Program-made: the position numbers and the translations under genes | Assembly (NCBI GenBank): GCA_964405735.1 | Contig: CAYOPD010000009.1 | Location: 1 to 64,000 of the forward strand | DNA from: JADJLQ01 sp964405735 | GTDB taxonomy: Bacteria; Bacteroidota; Bacteroidia; Chitinophagales; Saprospiraceae | Direction of reading: 5' to 3' | DNA length: 64,000 nucleotides | Part shown: one piece after another, positions 8,271-16,969 of the stretch | How the letters are laid out: every line of letters starts with the position of its first letter | Position numbering within the stretch: position 1 is the first letter of the stretch | Notes under the pieces: model-generated | Told to the model about the DNA's origin: nothing | Seen by the model: only the letters and a program-made list of their open reading frames with translations | Database searches by the model: none

Positions 8271-11200
8271 TTAAGGTATTCTTAAGACTTTGGTGCCTTT
8301 GACATCCACCCTCCGCCCGGCCGACCATATTTCTGCCTGCACCAGGTACAAACCGGCAGGAAGCCCCTGATCAAATCCATAAGGCCAATAGGTCACAGGT
8401 GATGGAGATAGGACTTCCTCCTTTGTGAAAAGCACTCGGCCCGTATAATCCATCACCTGCAGCTTGAGTTTTGCCTGGTTGAGCTCCAGCAGGTTATGAA
8501 CCAAAAGGAGCTTGAACCCCCCCTGGGTTGGATTAGGTACCGCCTGTATCTCCAGAATTTTTGCCCCGGCAGCAGGATCGGTGACTTCAAAGGTGATTTC
8601 CCCTCTTCCTGAATTGTTAGCCACATCCCATGCAATGATCTCAACATGATGGATGCCGGGGGATAAATCTGAAAAAGGAAAAGATACCAAACCCCTCTTA
8701 TAGTCGCCTTCCGCCGATTCGTAAAAGGCATTTAATACATATTGCTTGCGGGTGTCGCGGTCAAGGATGGCTACCAGGTCATGGCCGATGCTGTTGCCTG
8801 TGGCGTTGATCCCATTTTCATCAAAAAGGTCCACCAGCAGGAGGGGATCCGGATGGGTCTTGCCACCATCCCTGAATCCGAGATGATTGATGTACGGTCT
8901 GACCAGGGGGCCCTCCTGGTCGGAAATCTGGGACTGTGATCCACCTGCAATGAGCCGGTCAAAATACCCGGAGGCTTCCAATCCTTCACCGCTGCTGGCA
9001 TAATAACTCAGCTTGGCGGCACCAAATGAATAATTGATGTCTTTGGGGACCACAAACCGGATATCAAACCGGCCGTTTTCCACCCGGGCATTGCCTTTAA
9101 AAAGGACACTGTTCTGAATCTGGAATGATTTGGGGTAACTGTCGGAATTCTGGCCCAGGGTTTTGACGGTCGTTTTTTTGTCGAATAAGGTCACGGAAAC
9201 GGTGCCATTGAATCCGGACATCAGACGATTGGAGGCATCGGTAATTTCACCTTGTACGGACAAGAGCTGGAGAGAACGGATGGTGTCCAGGCCAACCTCC
9301 TGCACCATCTTGCCGTTGAGGGTAGTAGTCCTGACCTGAAGAGAAGGCAGGGCAAGATGCTGGGCCGGATCGCCAAGCAGGGCAAATTTACGGGCATTCA
9401 GCCGGTCAAATCCGTTGCCGGAAATCCGGTTTTTGGCCTTTTTCATTACGGCGCCCAGGGTCTGGGGGCTTCCGTTGGCCTGCCTGACAAACAATTGTTC
9501 AAACACCGCCCGGGTGAGTATCTCATTGGAAGAGGAATAAACGTTTCGGACGGTCGTCAGCAGGGCAATGGCTCCACCATAAGGGCTGCGGAACAAAGCC
9601 TCGCCGGTAGAAGGAACTGCCGGGTCATCGTAAGGCGCAAATGAACAGGTGGCGGTAATGACGAGGGGAAGGCGGGATTTGTTGGACCAGACTTCGACAT
9701 CGGTATTGCGAAGCAGGCCTTCCTGGGACAATCCTTTTGGGCCGCCGTGGCCAAGGTAATTGAAGACCAGGAGCCCCTGGAAAATATTCTGGCTTAAGCT
9801 TTGATGGGCCCCCGGTATGAGCTCTCCTCCGGCACCGGCTTCCTGTTTAAACGCATCGAGATATATTTTCTGAAGGTTCAGTAAGGGTTGGCTGGCCTGC
9901 AACTGGTTACTGATGCTTTCAGTTTGTTCGAGATGTATGTTGGCATCCTCATCATCCGCGGAGAAGGCCACCCTCAGTTTCCAGTCTCCGTAAGTATCGT
10001 TATGGGTATCGTAATGAATGATCTTGTCCACCAGGATACCGGCTTCCTCTTTCGACCTCACCGGGATGCGGCCAACGCCAATGTCGAGGTCTCCCGTCAG
10101 GTCAGGCCCCCCTTCACCCTCTTCCAAAAGACCGTAATAGTCGTCGGAAGGAAAGGCATACAGGGGGGATAGGGATTCCTCGGTTTCAAAAACAGGGATG
10201 AAATTTTCATTTTTAGCCAGTTCTTTGTTCAGTCCCAGGTAGTCGTACGAAGCATCCCCGAATAAGGTCAGGTATTCAAAGGAAGGATTATGAAGATAGA
10301 GGTGCCTCGCGAAATTACGGATGGCCGTTGGGTCGCCCTGGCCGCTGCCGAATTCATTAAATACCAAATCGATCGGAATGGCTTCAGACACTATGCCTGA
10401 AAAGGAGGTCCGGTGGGTGGCGAGTTTTGAAGCGGCTTCTTTAAAATCCGGATAGTAAAGGATAATGGACTTTACTCCTGAGAGGGCCGCCAGGTTTTGA
10501 TTCGGGATCTTGCCCAACCGGTTGGGCCGCGGAAGATTACCAGACGGATCGAACAGGATGTAAATACCCTGACGCCCCACCGGATCGCCCGGGAAATAGG
10601 TGCCTTCGGGATGGGAATCAAGCATCAGCGGTTTAGGCGCATTGACTTCATAGACATCCCAGACTTCAAATCCCTTGTTTTGTGTTTCAATCCGGAATAC
10701 GGACTGGCCACCTGAATTACCGGGATGAAAGGCAAGGACCGGAGCGCCTGCAAACTTCAATGGTTTCCAGAAATTGATGGTAATAAAATCAAGCCATCCT
10801 TCACTCGGGTTCACGCTCGATGGGTAATCCAGGAGCAGGTTGGCCGGGCTGTTTTGGTAGGGCAGGGAAAATGAAGTTTGTGTTTCCCTGGCGATATCAT
10901 CTTCGACATCCGCCGTATTGGTGGGATTGAGACGAATTTCAAATTTGGATTGATAGAAATGCAGGAATGCAGTGGTAAATACATCCGACCGCGCAGCAAA
11001 GCCAATTTTGGTTTTAATCCTTGACTGGATTATCCCGCCGGAGAGGTCAAACTGACCGGAATAATCTTTCTTACGGACAGTTTTAAAAAAATCTCCATAC
11101 CACTTTTTTCCTGAACCATAAGTCGATGTCCTTCCCGACAACAAATTGGTTTTATCATCTTCAAAATGAAGCAAGTCCAGATAGGAATCCAAGGTGTCAA

Positions 11201-11705
11201 CGACTTCAGGCGATATGGCAGCCGGAGCAGGCAATCGTTTACCTGGACCGTTTCCTATTTTCAGGAAAAAAACGGCTGTTCTGGAATACAGGTTCCGGCG
11301 TTGAAGAAACATACTGTCCGCAGGCTCCCAGTAAGACTGGTCAGGACCGGATGAATAAAACAGGATGTAGTCGTTCGGATCAAATTTGCCGTCACTTTCT
11401 CCGCGCACGGCAATCGGAATTTCAGGCATTTCCAGATCAGCCCCGGCCCGGATGGACTCAGGCAGCATGCCCCCGCCGAATCCATATAGACGGATGTTTC
11501 GCGGGTCTTTATTGTCAATGCCTATGCCCAATTCATTTTTTAGAAAAGCGTAATCCATCTTGAAAATGCCGGCTTTGTCCACACTGATTTTATATATTTC
11601 ACCATCGGCCAGCACGGACGTAACCTGCGGAGATTCCATGATTGAAAAAGAACTGCCGCAAAGCAATACAAAAGTTAAAGTCTTAACCAGGAAGAGCCGG
11701 GACAT
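8271..11705 (-). CDS. porU: Type IX secretion sortase PorU (C25-family peptidase)
   Basis: PorU is the surface sortase that removes the C-terminal signal of type IX cargo and attaches the protein to lipopolysaccharide. The 1144-residue protein has a signal peptide (MSRLFLVKTLTFVLLCGSSF) and a gingipain-type C25 domain with the catalytic His in NYLGHGG (about residue 652) and Cys in TATCSFAPYDD (about 687). It ends in an Ig-like sorting-domain fold (AVPNPTQGGFKLLL through GLPAGLYLVQAE), as known PorU proteins do. The ATG at 11705 is chosen because the longer frame to 11801 would run into porP and lacks a signal peptide there. A -7 box at 11714-11721 leaves almost no leader. Confidence 0.95.
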   Translation of the reverse strand: MSRLFLVKTLTFVLLCGSSFSIMESPQVTSVLADGEIYKISVDKAGIFKMDYAFLKNELGIGIDNKDPRNIRLYGFGGGMLPESIRAGADLEMPEIPIAVRGESDGKFDPNDYILFYSSGPDQSYWEPADSMFLQRRNLYSRTAVFFLKIGNGPGKRLPAPAAISPEVVDTLDSYLDLLHFEDDKTNLLSGRTSTYGSGKKWYGDFFKTVRKKDYSGQFDLSGGIIQSRIKTKIGFAARSDVFTTAFLHFYQSKFEIRLNPTNTADVEDDIARETQTSFSLPYQNSPANLLLDYPSSVNPSEGWLDFITINFWKPLKFAGAPVLAFHPGNSGGQSVFRIETQNKGFEVWDVYEVNAPKPLMLDSHPEGTYFPGDPVGRQGIYILFDPSGNLPRPNRLGKIPNQNLAALSGVKSIILYYPDFKEAASKLATHRTSFSGIVSEAIPIDLVFNEFGSGQGDPTAIRNFARHLYLHNPSFEYLTLFGDASYDYLGLNKELAKNENFIPVFETEESLSPLYAFPSDDYYGLLEEGEGGPDLTGDLDIGVGRIPVRSKEEAGILVDKIIHYDTHNDTYGDWKLRVAFSADDEDANIHLEQTESISNQLQASQPLLNLQKIYLDAFKQEAGAGGELIPGAHQSLSQNIFQGLLVFNYLGHGGPKGLSQEGLLRNTDVEVWSNKSRLPLVITATCSFAPYDDPAVPSTGEALFRSPYGGAIALLTTVRNVYSSSNEILTRAVFEQLFVRQANGSPQTLGAVMKKAKNRISGNGFDRLNARKFALLGDPAQHLALPSLQVRTTTLNGKMVQEVGLDTIRSLQLLSVQGEITDASNRLMSGFNGTVSVTLFDKKTTVKTLGQNSDSYPKSFQIQNSVLFKGNARVENGRFDIRFVVPKDINYSFGAAKLSYYASSGEGLEASGYFDRLIAGGSQSQISDQEGPLVRPYINHLGFRDGGKTHPDPLLLVDLFDENGINATGNSIGHDLVAILDRDTRKQYVLNAFYESAEGDYKRGLVSFPFSDLSPGIHHVEIIAWDVANNSGRGEITFEVTDPAAGAKILEIQAVPNPTQGGFKLLLVHNLLELNQAKLKLQVMDYTGRVLFTKEEVLSPSPVTYWPYGFDQGLPAGLYLVQAEIWSAGRRVDVKGTKVLRIP

Positions 11706-11713
11706 TCTGTTAT

Positions 11714-11721
11714 CAAAGTTA
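11714..11721 (-). promoter_or_regulatory. -7 promoter element of porU
   Basis: The minus strand reads TAACTTTG (TAnnTTTG), ending eight bases before the porU ATG. Since this element is centred near -7, the mRNA would have a leader of only a few bases. It also supports the start at 11705. Confidence 0.6.
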
Positions 11722-11781
11722 AGTCTATATTTAATATCACTAAAACGTTTAAACTTGTAAACAGTTTGCACGGAGCATGGA

Positions 11782-12786
11782 ATGAAAAAATCCATATTCA
11801 TATTGTTTGTATTTTCCTGGTTCCCCTCATGGGCGCAGGATCCCGTATTGAGTCAGTTTTACAGTGCTCCGCTTTTGCTCAATCCCGCGTTTGCCGGCAA
11901 TACCCAGGCACCCCGCTTTGCCCTCAATTACAGGAATCAATGGCCATTTCTGCAACAGGCCTACAGGACCTATGCTTTATCTTATGACCAATTTTTCGAA
12001 CCTTACAACAGTGGCCTCGGCTTATCACTACTCGCCGACGACGCCGGTAAAGGGTTGTATAAAACGATTAAACTTTCCGGTATTTATGCATACCGCCTCA
12101 AGGTCGGGGCAAACACATACATCAAAACCGGACTTGAGATGGCAGGTGTCCAGGCACACGTCAACTGGGATAAACTGATTTTCCCGGATCAGCTGGACCC
12201 TCTTTATGGTGAAACGGGCCCCGGAGGAAGCCCTATTCCGAGCCAGGAACTCAGGCCCGACCGGACCAACCGCCTGTACCTCGACCTTGCGATGGGCACG
12301 ATGATCTACAATCCGTATTTCTATGGAGGCATCGCCCTGAATCATGTCAACAACCCGGACATCCGATTTATCCGGATCAGCGACAATACCAGCAGTGGTC
12401 TGCCTTTACGACTAACCATTCATGGAGGAAGCCAGATTGAGCTCTTTGAGTCCAGGGGCGGGAAAACTGCGTTTTTTGTAAGTCCCAATATACTATACAC
12501 CAAACAGGGCAATTTTAGCGAATTACTGGGAGGCGCCTATTTTGGAATGGGGCCCTTGTTTGCCGGCCTTTGGGGGAGGCTGACCCCCACCAACCCGGAC
12601 GCCGCGATCATCAATGTCGGCTTGAGAAGGGGTAATATGAAGATTTCCTACAGCTTTGACGCGACTATTTCGAAACTCAGCCTGGGATCGGGAGGCGCCC
12701 ACGAGCTGGGGATAGTATTTAACCTGGACGACCAGTCGGGACGGAAATCGCCGGATTATAATGACTGTTTTCAACTGTTCAGATAA
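11782..12786 (+). CDS. PorP/SprF family type IX secretion membrane protein
   Basis: PorP/SprF proteins are outer membrane barrels that serve type IX secretion, either in the PorK/N/P complex or in the surface attachment of particular cargo. The 334-residue protein has a signal peptide (MKKSIFILFVFSWFPSWAQ) and the family hallmark DPVLSQFYSAPLLLNPAFAGN directly after it, then barrel strands with Gly/aromatic periodicity to the C-terminus. It is divergent from porU (76 bp between starts) and lies before gldJ. Because porK, porL, porM and porN are not next to it, it may be an SprF-like paralog rather than the core PorP. Confidence 0.9.
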   Translation: MKKSIFILFVFSWFPSWAQDPVLSQFYSAPLLLNPAFAGNTQAPRFALNYRNQWPFLQQAYRTYALSYDQFFEPYNSGLGLSLLADDAGKGLYKTIKLSGIYAYRLKVGANTYIKTGLEMAGVQAHVNWDKLIFPDQLDPLYGETGPGGSPIPSQELRPDRTNRLYLDLAMGTMIYNPYFYGGIALNHVNNPDIRFIRISDNTSSGLPLRLTIHGGSQIELFESRGGKTAFFVSPNILYTKQGNFSELLGGAYFGMGPLFAGLWGRLTPTNPDAAIINVGLRRGNMKISYSFDATISKLSLGSGGAHELGIVFNLDDQSGRKSPDYNDCFQLFR

Positions 12787-12855
12787 AAATTCCGGACTCT
12801 TAAGCAATAATTAACACGAAATGCCCATTTATATCTGAGCATTAGGATTTTACCG

Positions 12856-12863
12856 TATATTTG
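12856..12863 (+). promoter_or_regulatory. -7 promoter element of gldJ
   Basis: TATATTTG (TAnnTTTG) lies 46 bases before the gldJ ATG in an AT-rich gap after porP. A clear -33 TTG is not seen. Confidence 0.6.
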
Positions 12864-12909
12864 GCAGTCTTTTTGAATACCAAAATTGCAACCGTTAAGA
12901 CAATAAAAA

Positions 12910-14397
12910 ATGAGAAGCGTTTTTCTTTTAGTAATAGCATTTTCCATGATGGCCGCTTGTTCCAAAAAAGGCGGCGAGCGGTCCAGTTCCACCGGCTGGA
13001 AATACAATGATCAGAAATGGGGTGGCTTTGAGAAACTGGATTACAAAGGACAGGTGACCGGTCCAAACCTGGTGCCTGTCGAAGGAGGCACCTTTGTCAT
13101 GGGCCTCACAGAGGAAGATGTTCCTTTCCAATGGAACAATGAAGGAAGAAGGGTTACGGTTTCTTCATTTTATATGGATGAGACCGAAGTTTCCAATATC
13201 GACTACCGGGAATACGTCTACTGGCTAGGCCGGGTATATACCTCTTTCCCCAAGATTGCAAAAAAAGCAATGCCTGATTCCCTGGTTTGGAGAGAAGAAC
13301 TGGCCTTTAACGAACCTTTCGTGGAAAGTTATTTCCGGCACCCTTCCTACGATGATTACCCGGTGGTGGGTGTCAATTGGAGGCAGGCCAATGATTATTG
13401 CGAATGGAGGACTGATCGTGTCAATGAAATGCTGTTGATAGAAAAAGGAATCCTGAATCCCAATCCCGAGCAAAAGGATGCAGAAAACTTCAATTCGAAA
13501 GCTTACCTGACCGGGCAATACGCCGGTAATGTCAGAAAGAACCTCAAAGACCTTCAGAGTGGCGGTGAAAGAAGCGTAAGGTATGAAGACGGGATCTTGT
13601 TGCCCTCTTACCGTTTGCCGACGGAAGCAGAATGGGAATACGCCGCGCTTGCCTTGTACGGAAAACAGGTATCAAAAAACGACGAGCTGATTGCTGAACG
13701 CAGGATTTATCCCTGGGACGGGAACACGGTCCGCTATAAAAGAAGGACCAAAGACCAGGGTAAAATCATGGCCAATTTCAAGAGAGGAAGGGGTGATTAT
13801 ATGGGTACCGCGGGAAAGCTCAACGACCAGGGAAATATCCCCACCAATGTCAGATCTTATTTACCGAACGATTTCGGACTATACAATATGGGAGGTAACG
13901 TAAGCGAATGGGTTGCCGATGTATACCGTCCTTTGACCAGCACGACCCTCCGCGATGAAGAAGAACAGGATCTCAATCCTTTCCGCGGAAATGAATTCCG
14001 GGTCATCGACCTTGACAGTACCGGAAATGTTCAGAAAGACAGCCTGGGCAGGATCAAATACAGAAGTGTTCAACTCGACGAAACGACCGGCAGGGAGAAC
14101 TACAACCGGGGCAACGTGACAGACTACCGGGATGGTGATGATACCTCGGGGGCTTTTTATGACTATGGAGTGCATACCCTGATCAGCAACCGCTCCAGGG
14201 TCGTAAAAGGAGGCTCATGGGCTGACCGCGCTTTCTGGCTTTCACCCGGAGCCCGCCGCTTCAAGGACGAAGACAAAGGCGACAAGACGATTGGCTTCCG
14301 TTGTGCCATGTCCCGTATGGGAGCACAATCCATGAATGACCAGAAAGGTCTTGATTTTACAGTCAAATCCAAAGCCGTAAAACGCAGGTATAACTAA
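12910..14397 (+). CDS. gldJ: Gliding motility/type IX lipoprotein GldJ
   Basis: GldJ is an outer membrane lipoprotein required for gliding and for stability of GldK and other type IX parts. The 495-residue protein starts with a lipoprotein signal (FSMMAAC, Cys about residue 17). Most of the rest is a formylglycine-generating-enzyme-like fold: VEGGTFVMG, YRLPTEAEWEYAA, LYNMGGNVSEWVAD and a C-terminal block VVKGGSWADRA...FRCA. It is used structurally in this family. Length and linkage to porU/porV fit GldJ rather than GldK, which normally lies with gldLMN. A strong hairpin-T-tract follows at 14427-14464, just before murF. Confidence 0.92.
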   Translation: MRSVFLLVIAFSMMAACSKKGGERSSSTGWKYNDQKWGGFEKLDYKGQVTGPNLVPVEGGTFVMGLTEEDVPFQWNNEGRRVTVSSFYMDETEVSNIDYREYVYWLGRVYTSFPKIAKKAMPDSLVWREELAFNEPFVESYFRHPSYDDYPVVGVNWRQANDYCEWRTDRVNEMLLIEKGILNPNPEQKDAENFNSKAYLTGQYAGNVRKNLKDLQSGGERSVRYEDGILLPSYRLPTEAEWEYAALALYGKQVSKNDELIAERRIYPWDGNTVRYKRRTKDQGKIMANFKRGRGDYMGTAGKLNDQGNIPTNVRSYLPNDFGLYNMGGNVSEWVADVYRPLTSTTLRDEEEQDLNPFRGNEFRVIDLDSTGNVQKDSLGRIKYRSVQLDETTGRENYNRGNVTDYRDGDDTSGAFYDYGVHTLISNRSRVVKGGSWADRAFWLSPGARRFKDEDKGDKTIGFRCAMSRMGAQSMNDQKGLDFTVKSKAVKRRYN

Positions 14398-14426
14398 TCT
14401 TTATATATAATACAAAAACATAATAT

Positions 14427-14464
14427 AATTCTCTGTAAGTACTAACTTGCAGGGAATTTTTTTT
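14427..14464 (+). terminator. Strong hairpin and T-run abutting the murF start
   Basis: AATTCTCTGTAAGT (14427-14440) pairs with ACTTGCAGGGAATT (14445-14458) as a 14-bp stem with two G-T pairs and an ACTA loop. Eight Ts (14457-14464) follow, and the next three bases are the murF ATG. It has the form of an intrinsic terminator for gldJ, yet leaves no room for a separate murF promoter downstream. It may act as an attenuator, or as a 5' structure on murF mRNA. Confidence 0.75.
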
Positions 14465-15778
14465 ATGGATATCCGGGATTTATACCTTGAGTTTTTAACT
14501 GGAACCGGCATCTGTACGGACAGCCGTGTGATAAAACCGGGGCAGTTGTTCTTTGGACTTTCGGGGACGCAGGCAAATGGCAGTGATTTTGCCTTGCAAG
14601 CCCTTCAAAAAGGAGCCCGGTATGCCATCGTGGATGACCCTGGCCTGGAAGGCCATCCTGGTTGCATCACAGTGCATTCGGCCCTCGAAACTCTCCAGCA
14701 ATTTGCCACCTGGCACCGCATGCAATTAAATATACCGGTGATCGGTGTCACGGGCTCCGTGGGAAAAACGACTACCAAGGCCCTCATCCACACCGTCCTG
14801 TCCTCAAAATACAAGGCCTTTTGCACCCAGGGCAACTTTAATAATCACATCGGGGTACCCCTTTCCATCCTTTCCATATCCGCAGAACATGAAATCGCCG
14901 TCATCGAAATGGGCGCAAATCATATTGGGGAGATTGAAGCCCTGTGTGATATTGCCCGGCCCACCCACGGCCTGATTACGCGGATTGGCAAAGCCCACCT
15001 GGAGGGTTTTGGCAGCCTGGAGGGGGTTCTGATCGCGAAAACGGAATTGTTCAGGTACCTTCTGAAAAATAAAGGATTGGCTTTTATCAATGATCACGAT
15101 GAACTTATCCTGTCGGCGAGTAAAGGGTTTGACATGCAAAAAGTGCTGATTCACCAGGCTATAAGCTCATCGATTCGGGCTGCGGATCCTTTCCTCGCTA
15201 TCCGGATGGAACTGGCCGGTGAAAAAGCCATGGAGATTAAGACCCGGGTCCCTGGATCCTATAATCTTGAAAACATCGAAGCGGCAGCCTGCATCGGCCG
15301 GTTTTTTCAAGTGCCGATTGCGGGAATCGTAGAGGCTTTGGAAAAATTTGAAAGCACCTCCAACCGCTCCCAGGTCGTTGAATACGGCGGAAACCATTTT
15401 CTCATGGATGCCTACAATGCCAATCCCCTGAGTATGGCAGAAGCCATACGGTCTTTTGCCGGCACCCCGACGGCTGGAAAAAAGGTCCTGGTCCTGGGCG
15501 AAATGCGTGAGCTTGGGGCGGACAGTCCCGCCGAACACCAGAAGATCCTGGACCTCATTGCTGAATATACCTGGGAAAGGGTCATCCTGGTAGGCAAGGA
15601 GTATGCGGGCCTGATGACCAGGGACCCTTATATATATTTTCCGGATGTGGCAAGCCTGAGGCCCTGGTTTCAGGAACAAAAGTTCAGGGATACTTTTTTC
15701 CTGATCAAAGGAAGCCGTGGAGTAGCCCTTGAACAGTTGTTTGATTCCGGGACGATCAATCCAGGTTCAGTACACTGA
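14465..15778 (+). CDS. murF: UDP-N-acetylmuramoyl-tripeptide--D-alanyl-D-alanine ligase
   Basis: MurF adds D-Ala-D-Ala to the UDP-MurNAc-tripeptide, completing the cytoplasmic peptidoglycan precursor. The 437-residue protein has the Mur N-domain (CTDSRVIKPGQLFFGL), the ATP-binding loop GVTGSVGKTTTK near 100-112, the middle-domain motif NFNNHIGVPLS and IEMGANHIGEIE, and the C-domain with DAYNANPLSM and VLGEMRELG. The ATG at 14465 is chosen: an earlier in-frame TTG at 14447 lies inside a hairpin. Its 3' end overlaps the convergent arginase-like gene by 23 bp. gldJ-murF proximity occurs elsewhere in the phylum, to my knowledge. Confidence 0.95.
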   Translation: MDIRDLYLEFLTGTGICTDSRVIKPGQLFFGLSGTQANGSDFALQALQKGARYAIVDDPGLEGHPGCITVHSALETLQQFATWHRMQLNIPVIGVTGSVGKTTTKALIHTVLSSKYKAFCTQGNFNNHIGVPLSILSISAEHEIAVIEMGANHIGEIEALCDIARPTHGLITRIGKAHLEGFGSLEGVLIAKTELFRYLLKNKGLAFINDHDELILSASKGFDMQKVLIHQAISSSIRAADPFLAIRMELAGEKAMEIKTRVPGSYNLENIEAAACIGRFFQVPIAGIVEALEKFESTSNRSQVVEYGGNHFLMDAYNANPLSMAEAIRSFAGTPTAGKKVLVLGEMRELGADSPAEHQKILDLIAEYTWERVILVGKEYAGLMTRDPYIYFPDVASLRPWFQEQKFRDTFFLIKGSRGVALEQLFDSGTINPGSVH

Positions 15779-16799
15779 CGATCCTCGATGAGTAGGCGCC
15801 CTTGCTGGCCGCGCTGTAATCTTCGTAGGTACAGGAAATCCAATGGTCTTCATGATCGGGTATCTCAAGCCACCAGCGGCCGCTTTGATTGCTTTTCCAA
15901 AAATGGATATCCTTGCCGTTCTGTTGGTTGTGCACGATATATTGTGTCATCTTGGACTTCTGGATGGCCTTTTCTTCCCGGTGGTTGTTGAAACCCTCAA
16001 ATAGGTACCAGATCAATTGAGCTGCAACGGCTGCGCCGCTTCCGTCCGCATCGGCAGCGGGATCATAACCATAGAGGCCAAATGATTTGAGATGGGAAGA
16101 AGCTCCGGAGTACTGGCAAATTTTACAGGCTTCCTCATAAAAGAAACCGCCCGGATTTATTGACTTTTTAGGTGGAAAGTCCGTTTTACGCAGCGAGTCC
16201 AGGTCGAACAGAACATGATCAAGCGAACGGAACCAGGGTTCCACGGCATCTATATGTTGCCTTACCTGGCCCAATCTCATGGAATTGAGGCCCAGACGGC
16301 TGGTTTTTTCAATCTGCTCCGCCGGGGTGATGTGAAGTTGGTGTCCAATAAATTTAAAGGTGGCATTACCACTTTCTGCTGCTTCATATATGGACTCCCG
16401 GCACGAATAATCAGAAAGCAGGGAAGGGTGGACAGCAGCCCAGGAACTGACCATGGAGTGGCTTAAGGAAGCTTTCAAGTGGATCTCAAAATCCCGTGGA
16501 TCTGATGAAATAAAGACCGGAATGATCCCGGCCTTAAAAAGGGATTGGAAGATGGCCATGCCCTCCACGAGTGAACCGTTATTCAGGTTGCCCAGGTCAA
16601 TCAGATTGGATGCCGGGAAATGGTCGGCCAGTTCAAACAACTCTGCTTTTATCCGATCGGCCTTGTCATCGGACCCGACCAGGGCAAAAGAAGGGCCGGA
16701 AAGGTTTTCGGGGTCCTTAATGGCATGCACGGAGTGTCCAATCCGGTCGTGGGGTTGTGGTGAGGTCATCTCTGAGGTAAGGCTCCAATTTTCTTTCAT
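15756..16799 (-). CDS. Arginase/formimidoylglutamase-fold protein, metal ligands mostly lost
   Basis: The 347-residue protein has the overall ureohydrolase layout: FALVGSDDKADRIKAELF at the start, an FDLDSLR block and a closing LYGYDPAADADGSGAAVAAQ segment. In active enzymes Mn is bound by a GG-H motif, a DAHxD motif and a DxDxxDP motif. Here the first is replaced by FISSDPRDFE, the second by WAAVHPSLL, and the third survives only as FDLDSLRKTD. The usual Glu before the last NP is Tyr (GYDP). The protein is therefore probably not a normal Mn ureohydrolase, although related degenerate forms occur in Bacteroidota. Its own -7 box is at 16831-16838. Substrate and role unknown. Confidence 0.7.
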   Translation of the reverse strand: MKENWSLTSEMTSPQPHDRIGHSVHAIKDPENLSGPSFALVGSDDKADRIKAELFELADHFPASNLIDLGNLNNGSLVEGMAIFQSLFKAGIIPVFISSDPRDFEIHLKASLSHSMVSSWAAVHPSLLSDYSCRESIYEAAESGNATFKFIGHQLHITPAEQIEKTSRLGLNSMRLGQVRQHIDAVEPWFRSLDHVLFDLDSLRKTDFPPKKSINPGGFFYEEACKICQYSGASSHLKSFGLYGYDPAADADGSGAAVAAQLIWYLFEGFNNHREEKAIQKSKMTQYIVHNQQNGKDIHFWKSNQSGRWWLEIPDHEDHWISCTYEDYSAASKGAYSSRIVSVLNLD

Positions 16800-16830
16800 A
16801 TATTATTCTATATGCGTTATTAATGAATTA

Positions 16831-16838
16831 CAAATATA
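16831..16838 (-). promoter_or_regulatory. -7 promoter element of the arginase-like gene
   Basis: The minus strand reads TATATTTG, 31 bases before the ATG at 16799, in a very AT-rich gap shared with the divergent OmpA-family gene. A -33 TTG is not evident. Confidence 0.55.
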
Positions 16839-16969
16839 TTTAATATGTTATATTTTCTGAAATTATTTATCCTTTTTGTTTTTTAGTTATATTTTGTTGC
16901 TGTTTTTAACGTTATTCAGTGGGTTGCAGAGAATTGAATAACCGGTATATTATTTATTATCATTACCCT

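Noticed and set aside
8271..11801. porU start at 11801
   Set aside because: It would place 32 extra residues without a signal peptide inside the divergent porP start; ATG 11705 gives a proper signal peptide and follows a -7 box.
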